From contig JBBRQN010000003.1 of assembly GCA_038226305.1 (NCBI GenBank), positions 198,752-262,751 on the forward strand: 64,000 nt of DNA, written 5' to 3'. A program made the translations under genes and the position numbers. Shown piece after piece: positions 24,482 through 33,276 of this stretch. The stretch is from JASLDZ01 sp038226305. GTDB taxonomy: Bacteria > Pseudomonadota > Alphaproteobacteria > Caulobacterales > Caulobacteraceae. The notes beneath the pieces were generated by a model. It had not been told where the DNA came from, ran no database searches, and saw only the letters and a program-made list of their open reading frames with translations. Positions within the stretch are counted from its first letter, which is position 1; the number at the start of each line of letters is the position of its first letter.

Positions 24482-26332
24482 TCAGGAAACCTGCGTGCGC
24501 GGGGACGTCTGCGAGCGCCGGGATGGCGAGACCGCCGCCGCGCAGGCTTGGTCGAGGGGCGAGGGGGCTCCAACGATCAGCGCCGCCACATGCTCGGCCA
24601 GCAGGGGGGCCAGGCAGAAGCCCCGCCCGCCGAGGCCCCCCAGCACGAACAGCCCCGGTGCCTCCCCCGCCCCCGCCCCCGGGCCCGCCAGGGGCAGATG
24701 GTCCGGGGTGGTGGCGCGCACGGCGGCGCGGTCGGTGAAGGCGCCCGGCGGCAGAGCTGCGAGGCGCGCCGCAAGGGCCGGGCGGGCCTGCGCCAGCCTG
24801 TGCAGGTTGTCGGCGCGCTCCCCCTCTCGAACCTCCCCCCCGGCGTCCCCCGGAACGTGGGAGGCGCCGAACAGCACGCCGTCGCGGGTAGGGATCACAT
24901 AGGCCCCCCAAGCGGCGGGGGAGCCGTCGAACGCGGCGGCGGCCACGGTGGCCTGCCCTCGCACGGGGCGCAGGGCGAGGATCGGGGCCAGCGCGGCGGC
25001 GCCCCAGCCCGCCGCCAGCACCACGACATCGGCGCAGGCGAGCGTCACGCCCCCGGCATCCAGCGCGCGCCAGCCGCCAGCACCATCCTGTTCCAGCCGG
25101 GCGACTTCGCCGCGCAGGTGGGTGGCGGGGGCGAGCCAGCGATCCAGGATGGCACCCGGCTCAACGACCCGCGCATCTGCCAGGTCCAGGCCAGGGGCGG
25201 TGGCGGTTTCCCCCAGGCGGTCGGCCACCTCGCCCGGCGTCATGAGCGTCACGGCGTCGGGATCGAACCCTTCCCACGCGGCGAGGGTGGCGAAGCGGCC
25301 GGGGTCGCGGTCTGTGCGGGCGAGCTGCAGGGCGCCCCTCGCCAATACCGCCCCGGGCTCGGCATCGTAGAGCGTCACGGCCCGGGCGAAGGCCTGCGCG
25401 TGGAGGCGGGCGACCACGCCGCCCCCGGCATCCAGCCTCGGCGTCACCAACGCGGCGGCGTTGCGGGAGGCGCCGGCATCCTCGCCCGCGAGCACGGTCA
25501 CAGACGCCGCCCCTGCCCGCGTCAGCGCCTGCACGAGGGCGGCGGCGGCGATCCCCGCCCCGATCACCAGCACCGATGGCGGCGCCGTCTCGGTTGGGCG
25601 CTCACCCGGCGCCCGCGCCTCCAGCCGCTCGCGCTTGCGGCCGAAACCGGGGCGCTTTTCGAGGGCGAAGCCGCAGCCCTCCAGCCCCCGCCGCACGGCG
25701 CCGGCCACGGTGAAGGTCGCGGCGCGGGCACCGGGAGCCGAGCGGGCGACGACGGCGGCCAGCACCGTCTCGCTCCACATCTGCGGGTTCTTCGAAGGTG
25801 CGAAGCCGTCGAGGAACCAGGCATCCGCCGCACCGGTCCAACCTATGAGGGCAGGCTCCACGTCACCGATGTGCAGGTCGAGGGTGGCGCCGAGATCTGG
25901 CCAGTCGATCAGGTGCGCCCCCCGCCGCCCCTTGGGCCAGGCGTTCAGGAGGGGGGCTGCGAGGGTGGCGAGTTCCGGCCAGGCCCCAAGCGCGCGGGCC
26001 GCTTCGCCGCGTGGCAGGGGGAATCCCTCGATCGAAAAGATGGACAGCCGGGCATTGGGGCCGGGGCGATGTTCGGCCCACGCCTGCAGCAGAGCCAGGA
26101 TGTTCAGCCCCGTGCCGAACCCGAGCTCGCCCACGGTGAAGCGGCGGCGGCCCGCCCAGGCGGCGGGCAGGTCGCAGCCGGTGAGGAACACGAGGCGGCT
26201 CTCCTCCAGCCCGTCGGTGGTGGAGAAGTAGACGTCGTCGAACCGGGGGGAGCGGGGCCCATCCGGCGTCCACTCGACAAGTTCGCCAAGGACGAGGGGC
26301 TCGCCGGAAAGTGGGGAGGGAGGGTCGCTCAC
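24482..26332 (-). CDS. mnmC: Bifunctional tRNA wobble-uridine modification enzyme MnmC
   Basis: MnmC completes 5-methylaminomethyl-2-thiouridine at tRNA position 34. The N-terminal MnmD domain (about 1-240) methylates nm5s2U; seen are 'SPRFDDVYFSTTDGLEESRL', SAM motif 'VGELGFGTGLNILALLQAW' and 'WFLDGFAPSKNPQMWSE'. The C-terminal FAD-dependent domain starts 'PSVLVIGAGIAAAALVQALT' (about 252) and removes the carboxymethyl group from cmnm5s2U. Length 616 fits the fusion (E. coli 668). Unusually, the FAD motif reads GAGIAAA rather than GGGIAG. The start is GTG. Confidence 0.93.
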   Translation of the reverse strand: MSDPPSPLSGEPLVLGELVEWTPDGPRSPRFDDVYFSTTDGLEESRLVFLTGCDLPAAWAGRRRFTVGELGFGTGLNILALLQAWAEHRPGPNARLSIFSIEGFPLPRGEAARALGAWPELATLAAPLLNAWPKGRRGAHLIDWPDLGATLDLHIGDVEPALIGWTGAADAWFLDGFAPSKNPQMWSETVLAAVVARSAPGARAATFTVAGAVRRGLEGCGFALEKRPGFGRKRERLEARAPGERPTETAPPSVLVIGAGIAAAALVQALTRAGAASVTVLAGEDAGASRNAAALVTPRLDAGGGVVARLHAQAFARAVTLYDAEPGAVLARGALQLARTDRDPGRFATLAAWEGFDPDAVTLMTPGEVADRLGETATAPGLDLADARVVEPGAILDRWLAPATHLRGEVARLEQDGAGGWRALDAGGVTLACADVVVLAAGWGAAALAPILALRPVRGQATVAAAAFDGSPAAWGAYVIPTRDGVLFGASHVPGDAGGEVREGERADNLHRLAQARPALAARLAALPPGAFTDRAAVRATTPDHLPLAGPGAGAGEAPGLFVLGGLGGRGFCLAPLLAEHVAALIVGAPSPLDQACAAAVSPSRRSQTSPRTQVS

Positions 26333-26368
26333 GCCGCGGTCTTACCCGCCGCTGGCGAGCGCGCAAAC

Positions 26369-26389
26369 GAAAGGGGCCGCCCCTTTCGG
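26369..26389 (-). terminator. Intrinsic-type hairpin downstream of small lipoprotein gene
   Basis: CGAAAGGGG-CCG-CCCCTTTCG is a 9-bp perfect stem with a 3-base loop. Read on the minus strand it is followed by TTTGC, so it could end transcription of the lipoprotein gene before mnmC. A second, competing stem (AGGGGCCGC/GCGGCCCCT, 26373-26400) and a small hairpin at 26416-26431 adjoin it. Confidence 0.6.
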
Positions 26390-26431
26390 AGCGGCCCCTC
26401 GAGACTAGCCTAGACGACTTCGGTTGAAGTC

Positions 26432-26635
26432 TTAGGAAGCCATCGTGTTGGTCGTGGTGGTCGTGGTGGTCATGTTGCCCGCGGTGCCGGTGTCGGTCAT
26501 GTTGCCGGTCGACATTTCGGTGGTGTTGGTCGTGGTCGTGGTCGTGTCGGTCGTGGTGTTGTTGGCGGCGGGCTTGGAGCAGGCGGCGGCCGACAGAGCG
26601 GCGACGGCGGCGGCGGCGATCATGATCTTACGCAT
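26432..26635 (-). CDS. Thr/Asn-rich small lipoprotein
   Basis: The 67-residue product has a signal peptide 'MRKIMIAAAAVAALSAAACS' with the lipidated cysteine at C19, followed by a low-complexity mature part of about 45 residues that is almost entirely Thr, Asn, Met, Gly and Ser, including runs of five to seven threonines. The mature chain has no hydrophobic core and should be an unfolded surface or periplasmic tether. The codons (ACC/ACG/AAC) form imperfect GTCGTGGTx repeats at the DNA level, prone to slippage. The ATG has AAGGGGA upstream. It is a single-gene unit. Function is unknown. Confidence 0.75.
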   Translation of the reverse strand: MRKIMIAAAAVAALSAAACSKPAANNTTTDTTTTTTNTTEMSTGNMTDTGTAGNMTTTTTTTNTMAS

Positions 26636-26836
26636 GGGATAGTCCCCTTAAAGAGTTTCGGGTGGAGGTCGATTTAGAGCGCGGATCGCGCAGCCGCGTC
26701 GTCTCATGTGAGACTCCGCGCCCTTGCAGCGCAGCGCCCAATATGCCGCGATGAGCGATGCTGGCAAGACCGCAGTTCAAGTTCCCGTGATTTTGACGGT
26801 CATCTTGACGCCAGCGCTCGAACCTTGATCGCCGCT

Positions 26837-27706
26837 TTACGCCTCGGCGGGCACGGCCGAGAGCGCTTCTTCCACCTGCGCGAAGCTGGGCTGCGAGGCC
26901 GACGGGATGTTGGTGCGGCCGATCTCAACCGAGATCTGGGCGGCGTTGCCGTGCAGGTGGGCCACCAGCACCGAGCGGATGATGCGGTGGAACGCAGCCT
27001 CCTCCTCAACCACGTCCTTCAGGCGCGACGCCATCGGGGCCACGAGTCCGTAGGCAAGGAACACGCCGAGGAAGGTGCCCACGAGCGCGCCGCCGATCAT
27101 GGAGCCCAGAACGGCGGGCGGCTCGGTGATGGCGCCCATGGTCTTGATGATGCCGAGCACGGCCGCGACGATGCCCAGCGCCGGGAGGGCGTCGGCCAGG
27201 GTCTGCAGGGCGCCGGCGGGTGCCAGGCTCTCGTGGTGGTGCTTTTCGAGCTGCGCCTCCATGGCGTCCTCGATCTGGTGCGGATCCTCCAGGTTCATGG
27301 TCATCATGCGAAGGGTGTCGCAGATGAAGTCGACCGCGAAGTGGTCCTTCATGAGCTTAGGGTAGCGCGAGAAGATCGTGGACTCGGCCGGCTTCTCGAT
27401 GTGGCTCTCCAGCGCGATGACGCCCTTGGTCTTCATGGTCTTGGTGAGGAGGAAAAGCAGCGCCAGAAGGTCGTTGTAGTCGCTGGCCTTCCACTTGGGC
27501 CCGCCGAAGATCTTGCCGAAGCCCGCCCCCGTGGCCTTGATCGTGGTCATGGAGTTGGAGATCAGGAAGCTCGCGATCCCGGCGCCCAGGATGCACATGA
27601 GCTCGTGCGGGGCGGCCTCGATGATCACCTCGAGGTTGCCGCCCGACATCAGGAACGACCCGAAGACGAGGCCGAACAGAAGGACGACGCCGATGATCTG
27701 GAACAT
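26837..27706 (-). CDS. motA: Flagellar motor stator protein MotA
   Basis: MotA forms, with MotB, the proton-driven stator that turns the flagellum. The 289-residue inner-membrane protein has the opening 'MFQIIGVVLLFGLVFGSFLM', a cytosolic loop with charged residues for FliG contact ('LTKTMKTKGVIALESHIE'), and the paired helices 'PALGIVAAVLGIIKTMGAI' and 'IGGALVGTFLGVFLAYGLVA'. An upstream ATG at 27754 would add 16 residues; 27706 matches the Caulobacter MotA start. motB is not adjacent, as in Caulobacter where the two genes are separate. It implies a motile (swarmer) stage. Confidence 0.93.
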   Translation of the reverse strand: MFQIIGVVLLFGLVFGSFLMSGGNLEVIIEAAPHELMCILGAGIASFLISNSMTTIKATGAGFGKIFGGPKWKASDYNDLLALLFLLTKTMKTKGVIALESHIEKPAESTIFSRYPKLMKDHFAVDFICDTLRMMTMNLEDPHQIEDAMEAQLEKHHHESLAPAGALQTLADALPALGIVAAVLGIIKTMGAITEPPAVLGSMIGGALVGTFLGVFLAYGLVAPMASRLKDVVEEEAAFHRIIRSVLVAHLHGNAAQISVEIGRTNIPSASQPSFAQVEEALSAVPAEA

Positions 27707-27790
27707 GAGGGGCGCTCGGCTTTCGGCTTCTGTCGATCGGGAAGAAGCCGTCATGGTGAGCGTTAATGCTTAAAGGGCCGTGAGCGCCGC

Positions 27791-28807
27791 CTAGACCCAC
27801 CCCTCCATCAGCGCGCGCAGGGCGGAGACCAGCGCCAGGGGCTGGTCCAGCAGCAGGTGATGCTCGGCATTGGGGATGGCAAAGATCGGCGTGCCGGGCG
27901 GGGCATGCTCGTGGGTGTAGGCGGCCGTGACCGCGGTCATCACCATCGACCGCTCGCCATAGATGAAGGCGATGGGGCATTTGGCGGCGGCGAGCTCGGC
28001 CTCCTGATCCCGCTGCCGGGCGTTCCAGGTCATCTTCGACCAGATGAAGGGGTCGAACCGCCAGGTCCAGCCCTGCTCTCCGTCCGGGACGGCGGCGTCC
28101 ATCGGGGCCGAGCGCAGGCTCTCGCGGGCGATGAAGTCGAGGAGATACAGGTTCTCGCACCGCTGCGAGGGGGCCAGGCGGAAGCGCCCAAGCGCCGTTT
28201 CCAGGGTCGGATAGACCCGGTTGGGCACAGCCCCCCGGGGCGGACCCTTCCAGCGCATGCCGGGGGGCCGCACGCCTGCGTCGAGCACGATGACGCCTGA
28301 AAACCGCTCGCCCACCTTGGAGGCCATGAAGGCCGCGACGCCCCCGCCGAACGAATGCGCCACCACGATCGGCTTGGTCGGCGCGTCGAACAGCCCGGTC
28401 GCCTGCGCGGCGGCAAGGGCCTCCTCCTGAAAGGTCGCGAAGTCGTAGGCAGGGCGCCAGTCCGACCGGCCCATGCCGCTCCAGCTCATGGCGGTGCAGC
28501 GGTGCGTTTCGGCGAAGAAGGGGGCGATGAAGCTCCACCAGTCGGCGTGGGCGCCGTTGCCGTGGAGGAACAGGATGCCGGGCGCACCCCGGTCGCCCCA
28601 GCTCAGCGTTTCGATCTGCGCGCCGGCGGCCTCCACGAAGCCGCGCTCGGGCACGCTGGCGATGGCGTCCTTGAACCACTGCGGCGAGGGCGGGCGCTCC
28701 CCGTGCAGGTGGGCGATGGGCGCCCGGATGTTGGGATCGACGGGCTCGGGCGAGGTGTCGGCGGAGCCGTCGGGCGTCGCCACGGGCATCACGGGGGCTT
28801 CGCTCAT
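27791..28807 (-). CDS. Alpha/beta-hydrolase fold protein
   Basis: This is a 338-residue cytosolic hydrolase with a disordered N-terminal 35 residues. The nucleophile elbow 'VAHSFGGG' (G-x-S-x-G variant H-S-F-G), oxyanion segment 'FLHGNGAHADWWSFIAPFFA' and the final histidine in 'IPNAEHHLLLDQPLALVSAL' form a plausible catalytic triad. Its ATG overlaps the stop of the upstream thioesterase gene (ATGA). Both probably act on acyl-thioesters or esters, but the substrate is unknown. An esterase, epoxide hydrolase or haloperoxidase-like role cannot be separated from sequence. Confidence 0.86.
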   Translation of the reverse strand: MSEAPVMPVATPDGSADTSPEPVDPNIRAPIAHLHGERPPSPQWFKDAIASVPERGFVEAAGAQIETLSWGDRGAPGILFLHGNGAHADWWSFIAPFFAETHRCTAMSWSGMGRSDWRPAYDFATFQEEALAAAQATGLFDAPTKPIVVAHSFGGGVAAFMASKVGERFSGVIVLDAGVRPPGMRWKGPPRGAVPNRVYPTLETALGRFRLAPSQRCENLYLLDFIARESLRSAPMDAAVPDGEQGWTWRFDPFIWSKMTWNARQRDQEAELAAAKCPIAFIYGERSMVMTAVTAAYTHEHAPPGTPIFAIPNAEHHLLLDQPLALVSALRALMEGWV

Positions 28808-29313
28808 GCGGAGACGGCTTCCTTGGACTCGCTGGATGTGGATTCTGCAAAGGCGCGCTCGCCCGGGCGGGGCTCGCGGCCGGCGATGGCCTTGAAGAGG
28901 CCGGTGCCCGTCAGCAGCGTCCGCTCGCCCGACCATACCCGACCGCGCACGCTGTAGAGATCGCCGTCGACGCCCAGGATCTCGCTCCCCGCCTCGACCC
29001 AGTCGCCCAGCTTGGCGGAGGAGAGGAAGTCGCAGGTCAGCCGCACCGTCACCCAGTAGGACGAGCGCTCCACCGAGATGACGTTGCCCCAGGCCACGTC
29101 GGCCAGGGTCATCAGCATGCCGCCGTGGGCGTTCTTCAGCCCGTTGGTGTGCTGCTCGCCGACGCGGAACCCGAGCGTGCGTTGGCCGGTCTCCCACGTC
29201 TTGTAGAACACCGGCCCGACCTGGCGCCCGAACCCGCGCCGCCACGGCAGGATCTGGTACCCCTCTGGCGCATCGACGCTCAAAGCCTCTGGAACATCGA
29301 CGTCGTCTGACAA
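28804..29313 (-). CDS. PaaI-family acyl-CoA thioesterase
   Basis: The 169-residue hotdog-fold protein would hydrolyse acyl-CoA thioesters in the cytosol. The family pattern is visible in 'LKNAHGGMLMTLADVAWGNV' (HGG and the active-site Asp), 'SYWVTVRLTCDFLSSAKLGD' and 'VRGRVWSGERTLLTGTGLF'. A frame opens at 29355, but the TTG at 29313 is preceded by GAAGGAG at 9 bases and gives the family length. It is the first gene of a two-gene unit with the hydrolase, overlapping by ATGA. Confidence 0.86.
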   Translation of the reverse strand: MSDDVDVPEALSVDAPEGYQILPWRRGFGRQVGPVFYKTWETGQRTLGFRVGEQHTNGLKNAHGGMLMTLADVAWGNVISVERSSYWVTVRLTCDFLSSAKLGDWVEAGSEILGVDGDLYSVRGRVWSGERTLLTGTGLFKAIAGREPRPGERAFAESTSSESKEAVSA

Positions 29314-29386
29314 GGCGGGCGATCTCCTTCGCTGGCAGGGTAGGGACTTTCGCACGCCGTGCGAAGCCGGGTGCGCCCTCTTCGGT

Positions 29387-29407
29387 CTCCCCCGCTGCGC
29401 GGGGGAG
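29387..29407. repeat. CCTCCCCCG palindromic repeat, copy 2
   Basis: CTCCCCCG-N5-CGGGGGAG forms an 8-bp stem. It lies just past the 3' end of the ABC1 kinase gene (minus strand), between it and the thioesterase gene, so it may terminate the kinase transcript. Confidence 0.7.
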
Positions 29408-29410
29408 GCC

Positions 29411-30766
29411 TCAGAGCCCTGCCGCCTTTAGCGCCCCCGCCTGCCGCGTCGCGACGCCCTCTTCCGAGAAGCCTTCGAGTGATTGCTCGAACAGGGTGCG
29501 CCAGTTCAGTTCGGCGCCCAGATGCAGGAAGGCGGCGCCGAGGCCGATGGCGGCCCGGTCCATGAACACGAACTCGCGGGGAATGGTCACCGGCCCCTGT
29601 TCCTTCAGGGCGCGGCGCACGGCGAAGGCTTCCTTGCGGCCGTAATCGCCCGGGGCCACCCCGTCGCCCACGGTGCGCACCCTGTCGTCGAGGATCGGGC
29701 CGTAGATGAAGCGGGCCCACATGTTCAGGGCCTCCATCAACCCGTCGGTCAGCCCCTCGAAGCCCCAGGCCGCATAGGCGGCGCGCTGGCCCTCCACGTC
29801 GCCCTCGGACAGGGCGCGATAGAGCCGCACCACCCCGGCCACGAACCGCGGCGGAAAGATGCGCACGCAGCCGAAGTCCAAGAGGTTCAGCCGCTCGGCG
29901 CCGGGGGTCAGGGAGTAGTTGCCGAGGTGCGGGTCGCCGTGGATCACCCCGAGCGTCGTCATCGGCCGCCACCAGGCGTCGAACAGCAGGCGCGCGATGC
30001 GGTTGCGAACCTCCAGCGACTCCTCCTTAAACGACAAGAGCCCCGACCCCTCCAGCCACGTCATGGTGAGGAGGCGCTTGGTGCAGAGGTCGTCTAGCGT
30101 CGACGGCACGCAGATGTCGTCGCGGCCCTCGAAGAACTGGCGGTACAGGCGCATGGCGGCGGCCTCGCGCTCATAGTCCAGCTCCTCCCGCAGGCGATCG
30201 CCGATCTCCTCGAGGGCTTCGGAGGGATCGATGGAGCTTTCCACCCGGCGCAGCAGCGAAAGGGCGGTGCGCAGCTGGCCAAGGTCGCTTTCGACCGCGC
30301 TCTGCATCTCCGGGTACTGCAGCTTCACCGCTAGCGCCTGGCTATCCAGTGAAACGGCCTTGTGGACCTGACCGAGAGAGGCGGCGGCCGAAGCCTCCGG
30401 CTCGAACGTCGCAAACCGGCCCTCCCAGCTCGGCCCCAGCTCGGCGGCCATGCGGCGGCGCACGAAGCCCCGGCCCATCGACGGGGCGTTGGACTGCAGC
30501 TCGCCCAGCTCCTTGGCGAGTTCGGGTGGCAGGAGGTCGGGCACGGTGGCGAACATCTGTGCCGCCTTCATGAGCGGGCCCTTCAGTCCGCCCAGGGCGT
30601 TCTTGATCAGCTTGGCGTTACGCGCGTCCGCATCGTCGCCGCCCTGCAGGCGGCTCGCGCCATAGGCCACGCCCGCGCGCCCGATCCCCGCTCCCACCTG
30701 CGCGAAGCGTCGCACCCGGCCGGAGAGGCGGTCACGTTCGGGGTCGAGCGGGGGGCGATCGGTCAT
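29411..30766 (-). CDS. ABC1/AarF (UbiB/COQ8) atypical kinase
   Basis: This family includes UbiB/COQ8, ATPases needed for ubiquinone synthesis. The 451-residue protein has the ADCK signature near the N-terminus ('GGLKGPLMKAAQMFAT', a K-x2-A-x-Q-type motif), the Ala-rich nucleotide loop 'EASAAASLGQVHKA', the catalytic 'VIHGDPHLGNYSL' and the metal-binding 'NLLDFGCVRIF' (DFG). No transmembrane segment is evident, so it is closer to the soluble AarF/ABC1 group than to canonical UbiB, which has C-terminal membrane helices. It stands alone, divergent from acs. The physiological substrate is unknown. Confidence 0.88.
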   Translation of the reverse strand: MTDRPPLDPERDRLSGRVRRFAQVGAGIGRAGVAYGASRLQGGDDADARNAKLIKNALGGLKGPLMKAAQMFATVPDLLPPELAKELGELQSNAPSMGRGFVRRRMAAELGPSWEGRFATFEPEASAAASLGQVHKAVSLDSQALAVKLQYPEMQSAVESDLGQLRTALSLLRRVESSIDPSEALEEIGDRLREELDYEREAAAMRLYRQFFEGRDDICVPSTLDDLCTKRLLTMTWLEGSGLLSFKEESLEVRNRIARLLFDAWWRPMTTLGVIHGDPHLGNYSLTPGAERLNLLDFGCVRIFPPRFVAGVVRLYRALSEGDVEGQRAAYAAWGFEGLTDGLMEALNMWARFIYGPILDDRVRTVGDGVAPGDYGRKEAFAVRRALKEQGPVTIPREFVFMDRAAIGLGAAFLHLGAELNWRTLFEQSLEGFSEEGVATRQAGALKAAGL

Positions 30767-30847
30767 GGCTTGGCAGATAGTGCGCTGGCATCCCGGGCGC
30801 TAAGCTCATCCGCAAAAGAACGCCTCGCGCGCCCGATGGAAACGCCC

Positions 30848-32803
30848 ATGTCCGACTCCGACGCTCCCAAAGCCGTCTACCTCGCCGCTCCCGACGGCTG
30901 GACCCGGCGGGACGGCCTGACGGCGGAGCTCTATTCCGGGATGCGGGAGCGGGCGGCGGCAGACCCGCAGGCCTTCTTTGGCGAGGCGGCTCAGCGGCTG
31001 GACTGGATCACCCCCTTCACCACGGTGAAGGACACGAGCTTTGCCGCGGACGACCTGCACGTGCGCTGGTTCGGCGACGGGGTGCTGAACGTCAGCGCCA
31101 ACTGCATCGACCGCCATCTCGCCACCCGCGCCGACGAGACCGCCATCCTGTTCGAGGGCGACGACCCGACGGTCTCCGAAGCGATCACCTTCCGCCAGCT
31201 TCACGAGAGGGTCTGCCGCCTCGCCAACGTGCTGAAGGACCAGGGCGTCAAGAAGGGCGACCGGGTCACGATCTACCTGCCGATGATCCCCGAGGCCGCC
31301 TACGCCATGCTGGCCTGCGCCCGCATAGGCGCGGTGCATTCGGTGGTGTTCGGCGGCTTCTCCCCCGACAGCCTCTCCGGCCGCATCCAGGACTGCGACT
31401 CCCGCCTGGTCATCACCGCCGACGAGGGGATGCGGGGCGGCAAGCCGATCCCCCTCAAGGCCAACGTGGACAAGGCGCTGGAGACCTGCCCCGGCGTGCA
31501 GACGGTGATCGTGGTGGCCCGCACGGGCACCGGGGTGTCGAGCTTCCACGGCCGCGACGTGGACTATGCCGAGCTCATGGCTGCCGCCTCGCCCGACTGC
31601 GCGCCTGAGCCCATGGGGGCGGAAGACCCCCTGTTCATCCTCTACACCTCGGGCTCGACGGGCAAACCCAAGGGCGTGCTGCACACCACGGGCGGCTACC
31701 TGTTCTGGGCGGCGTGGACGCATGAGCTGGTCTTCGACCACCGCCCCAGCGACGTGTTCTGGTGCACCGCCGACGTGGGCTGGGTGACCGGCCACAGCTA
31801 CGTGGTCTACGGCCCCCTGGCCAACGGCGGCGCGACGCTGATGTTCGAGGGCGTGCCCACCTGGCCCGACGCTTCTCGGTGTTGGAGGGTGGTGGACAAG
31901 CACAGGGTGACAACCTTCTACACCGCCCCCACCGCCATCCGCGCCCTGATGAAGGAGGGCGACGCCCCGGTGGAGGCGACGTCGCGTGAGTCTCTGCGGC
32001 TCCTCGGCACCGTGGGGGAGCCGATCAATCCCGAGGCGTGGCGCTGGTATCACGAGGTGGTGGGGAACGGGCGCCTGCCCATCGTCGACACCTGGTGGCA
32101 GACGGAGACCGGCGGCGTGCTGATCTCCCCCATCGCCGGCGTCACCGCACTGAAGCCCGGCTCGGCCACTATGCCTCTCCCGGGCCTGCACATGCGGCTG
32201 GTGGATGCCGAGGGTGCTGAACTCGAAGGCGCGGCCTCCGGCAACCTTCTGATCACCGACAGCTGGCCCGGCCAGATGCGCGGCGTGTTCGGCGACCCGG
32301 ATCGCTTCCGCGACACCTACTTCAAGGCCTATCCGAACACCTACTTCACGGGCGACGGCTGCCGCCGGGACGAGGACGGCTACTACTGGATCACCGGCCG
32401 GGTGGACGACGTGATCAACGTCTCCGGCCACCGCATCGGCACCGCGGAGGTGGAGTCGGCGCTGGTGAACCACCGGTCGGTCGCCGAGGCGGCGGTGGTG
32501 GGCTTCCCCCACGACCTGAAAGGCCAGGGCATCTACGCCTTCGTGACATTGAAGGCCGGCCACGAGCCGCATGACGACCTGAAGACCGAGCTCCTCAATC
32601 AGGTCCGCGCCGACATCGGCCGCTTTGCCGCCCCGGATGCGATCCAGTGGGCACCGGGCCTGCCCAAGACCCGATCGGGGAAGATCATGCGCCGTATCCT
32701 GCGCAAGATCGCCGAGAACGAGACCGACTCTCTGGGTGACACCTCGACCCTGGCCGACCCCGGCGTGGTGGCCGACCTCGTGAAGGGCCGCGTGGGCGCC
32801 TAG
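30848..32803 (+). CDS. acs: Acetyl-CoA synthetase
   Basis: Acs makes acetyl-CoA from acetate, ATP and CoA through acetyl-AMP. The protein is about 651 residues, equal to E. coli Acs (652). Visible are the AMP-binding P-loop 'LYTSGSTGKPKGVLHTTGG', the acetate pocket 'WWQTETGGVLISP' (with the tryptophan that limits chain length), 'GDGCRRDEDGYYWITGRVDD' and the C-terminal 'TRSGKIMRRILRK' whose Lys is the target of acetylation in other Acs enzymes. ATG 30836 is an alternative four codons upstream. It is divergent from the ABC1 kinase gene with an 81-base gap. Confidence 0.94.
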   Translation: MSDSDAPKAVYLAAPDGWTRRDGLTAELYSGMRERAAADPQAFFGEAAQRLDWITPFTTVKDTSFAADDLHVRWFGDGVLNVSANCIDRHLATRADETAILFEGDDPTVSEAITFRQLHERVCRLANVLKDQGVKKGDRVTIYLPMIPEAAYAMLACARIGAVHSVVFGGFSPDSLSGRIQDCDSRLVITADEGMRGGKPIPLKANVDKALETCPGVQTVIVVARTGTGVSSFHGRDVDYAELMAAASPDCAPEPMGAEDPLFILYTSGSTGKPKGVLHTTGGYLFWAAWTHELVFDHRPSDVFWCTADVGWVTGHSYVVYGPLANGGATLMFEGVPTWPDASRCWRVVDKHRVTTFYTAPTAIRALMKEGDAPVEATSRESLRLLGTVGEPINPEAWRWYHEVVGNGRLPIVDTWWQTETGGVLISPIAGVTALKPGSATMPLPGLHMRLVDAEGAELEGAASGNLLITDSWPGQMRGVFGDPDRFRDTYFKAYPNTYFTGDGCRRDEDGYYWITGRVDDVINVSGHRIGTAEVESALVNHRSVAEAAVVGFPHDLKGQGIYAFVTLKAGHEPHDDLKTELLNQVRADIGRFAAPDAIQWAPGLPKTRSGKIMRRILRKIAENETDSLGDTSTLADPGVVADLVKGRVGA

Positions 32804-32804
32804 G

Positions 32805-32826
32805 CCTCCCCCGCAAAGCGGGGGAG
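32805..32826. repeat. CCTCCCCCG palindromic repeat, copy 3
   Basis: CCTCCCCCGC-N3-GCGGGGGAGA sits one base after the acs stop and before the convergent end of the small secreted protein. A GC-rich hairpin with no U-run, most likely acting as a bidirectional terminator. Confidence 0.75.
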
Positions 32827-32837
32827 ACCGTGAGACC

Positions 32838-33155
32838 TCAGGCCTTCCGGCATTCCACCGAGTAGACGATCCAGCCCGACTCTGGCTTGCCGTTCTTGTC
32901 CTTCTTGGCCTTGCCGAGGCCGTCGTACTTGGCCTTCTGGGCGGCGTTCATGCCGCGCCACTTGGAGCCGCAGTCTTTCATCTTCTGGTCGTTGGCGAGC
33001 TGGGCGGCAGAGCGTGTCTTCTCGCCCTTGGCCGCGGGGGCGGGCGCACCGGCGGCGGCGGCCGGCTCCTTCTTCTTGGCGGCGAGGGCGGGCGAGGCGC
33101 CGAGGGCGACGATGGCCGAGACGGCGGCGAGGCTCAGAACGATGCGGCTGCGCAT
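32838..33155 (-). CDS. Small secreted Lys/Ala-rich protein
   Basis: The 105-residue product has a signal peptide (1-25, 'AIVALGASPALAAKKK'), an Ala/Pro/Lys-rich spacer (26-50), and a compact C-terminal motif 'KMKDCGSKWRGMNAAQKAKY' ending 'WIVYSVECRKA', with two cysteines likely in a disulphide. The pattern resembles small alphaproteobacterial periplasmic proteins of unknown function (PsiF-like in size, without its repeats). It converges with acs and is divergent from the TPR gene. I do not assign a role. Confidence 0.75.
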   Translation of the reverse strand: MRSRIVLSLAAVSAIVALGASPALAAKKKEPAAAAGAPAPAAKGEKTRSAAQLANDQKMKDCGSKWRGMNAAQKAKYDGLGKAKKDKNGKPESGWIVYSVECRKA

Positions 33156-33276
33156 GACGCGTTTCCTGTTTCAGAACGGCCGGTGGCCCCGGCTCGCGAG
33201 TGTCAGCTTACGCCCACGGCCGCGCTTGGGAAGCCGGGCCTTTGCAACATTCGGTGACGCGATATGGTGCGGTTTC

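Noticed and set aside
24482..26332. Frameshift or split in mnmC because the FAD motif is GAGIAAA
   Set aside because: The frame is continuous, the length fits and both domains carry their motifs; the altered glycine motif is a substitution, not a break.
26699..26714. GTCTCA-TG-TGAGAC palindrome between motA and lipoprotein genes
   Set aside because: Arms are only 6 bases, no second copy, no position relative to a clear promoter; it is likely chance.
27707..27790. Sigma54 or CtrA promoter for motA
   Set aside because: I found TTTAAGCATTAAC, with TTAA pairs only 3 bases apart, and no TGGCAC-N5-TTGC, so neither is supported.
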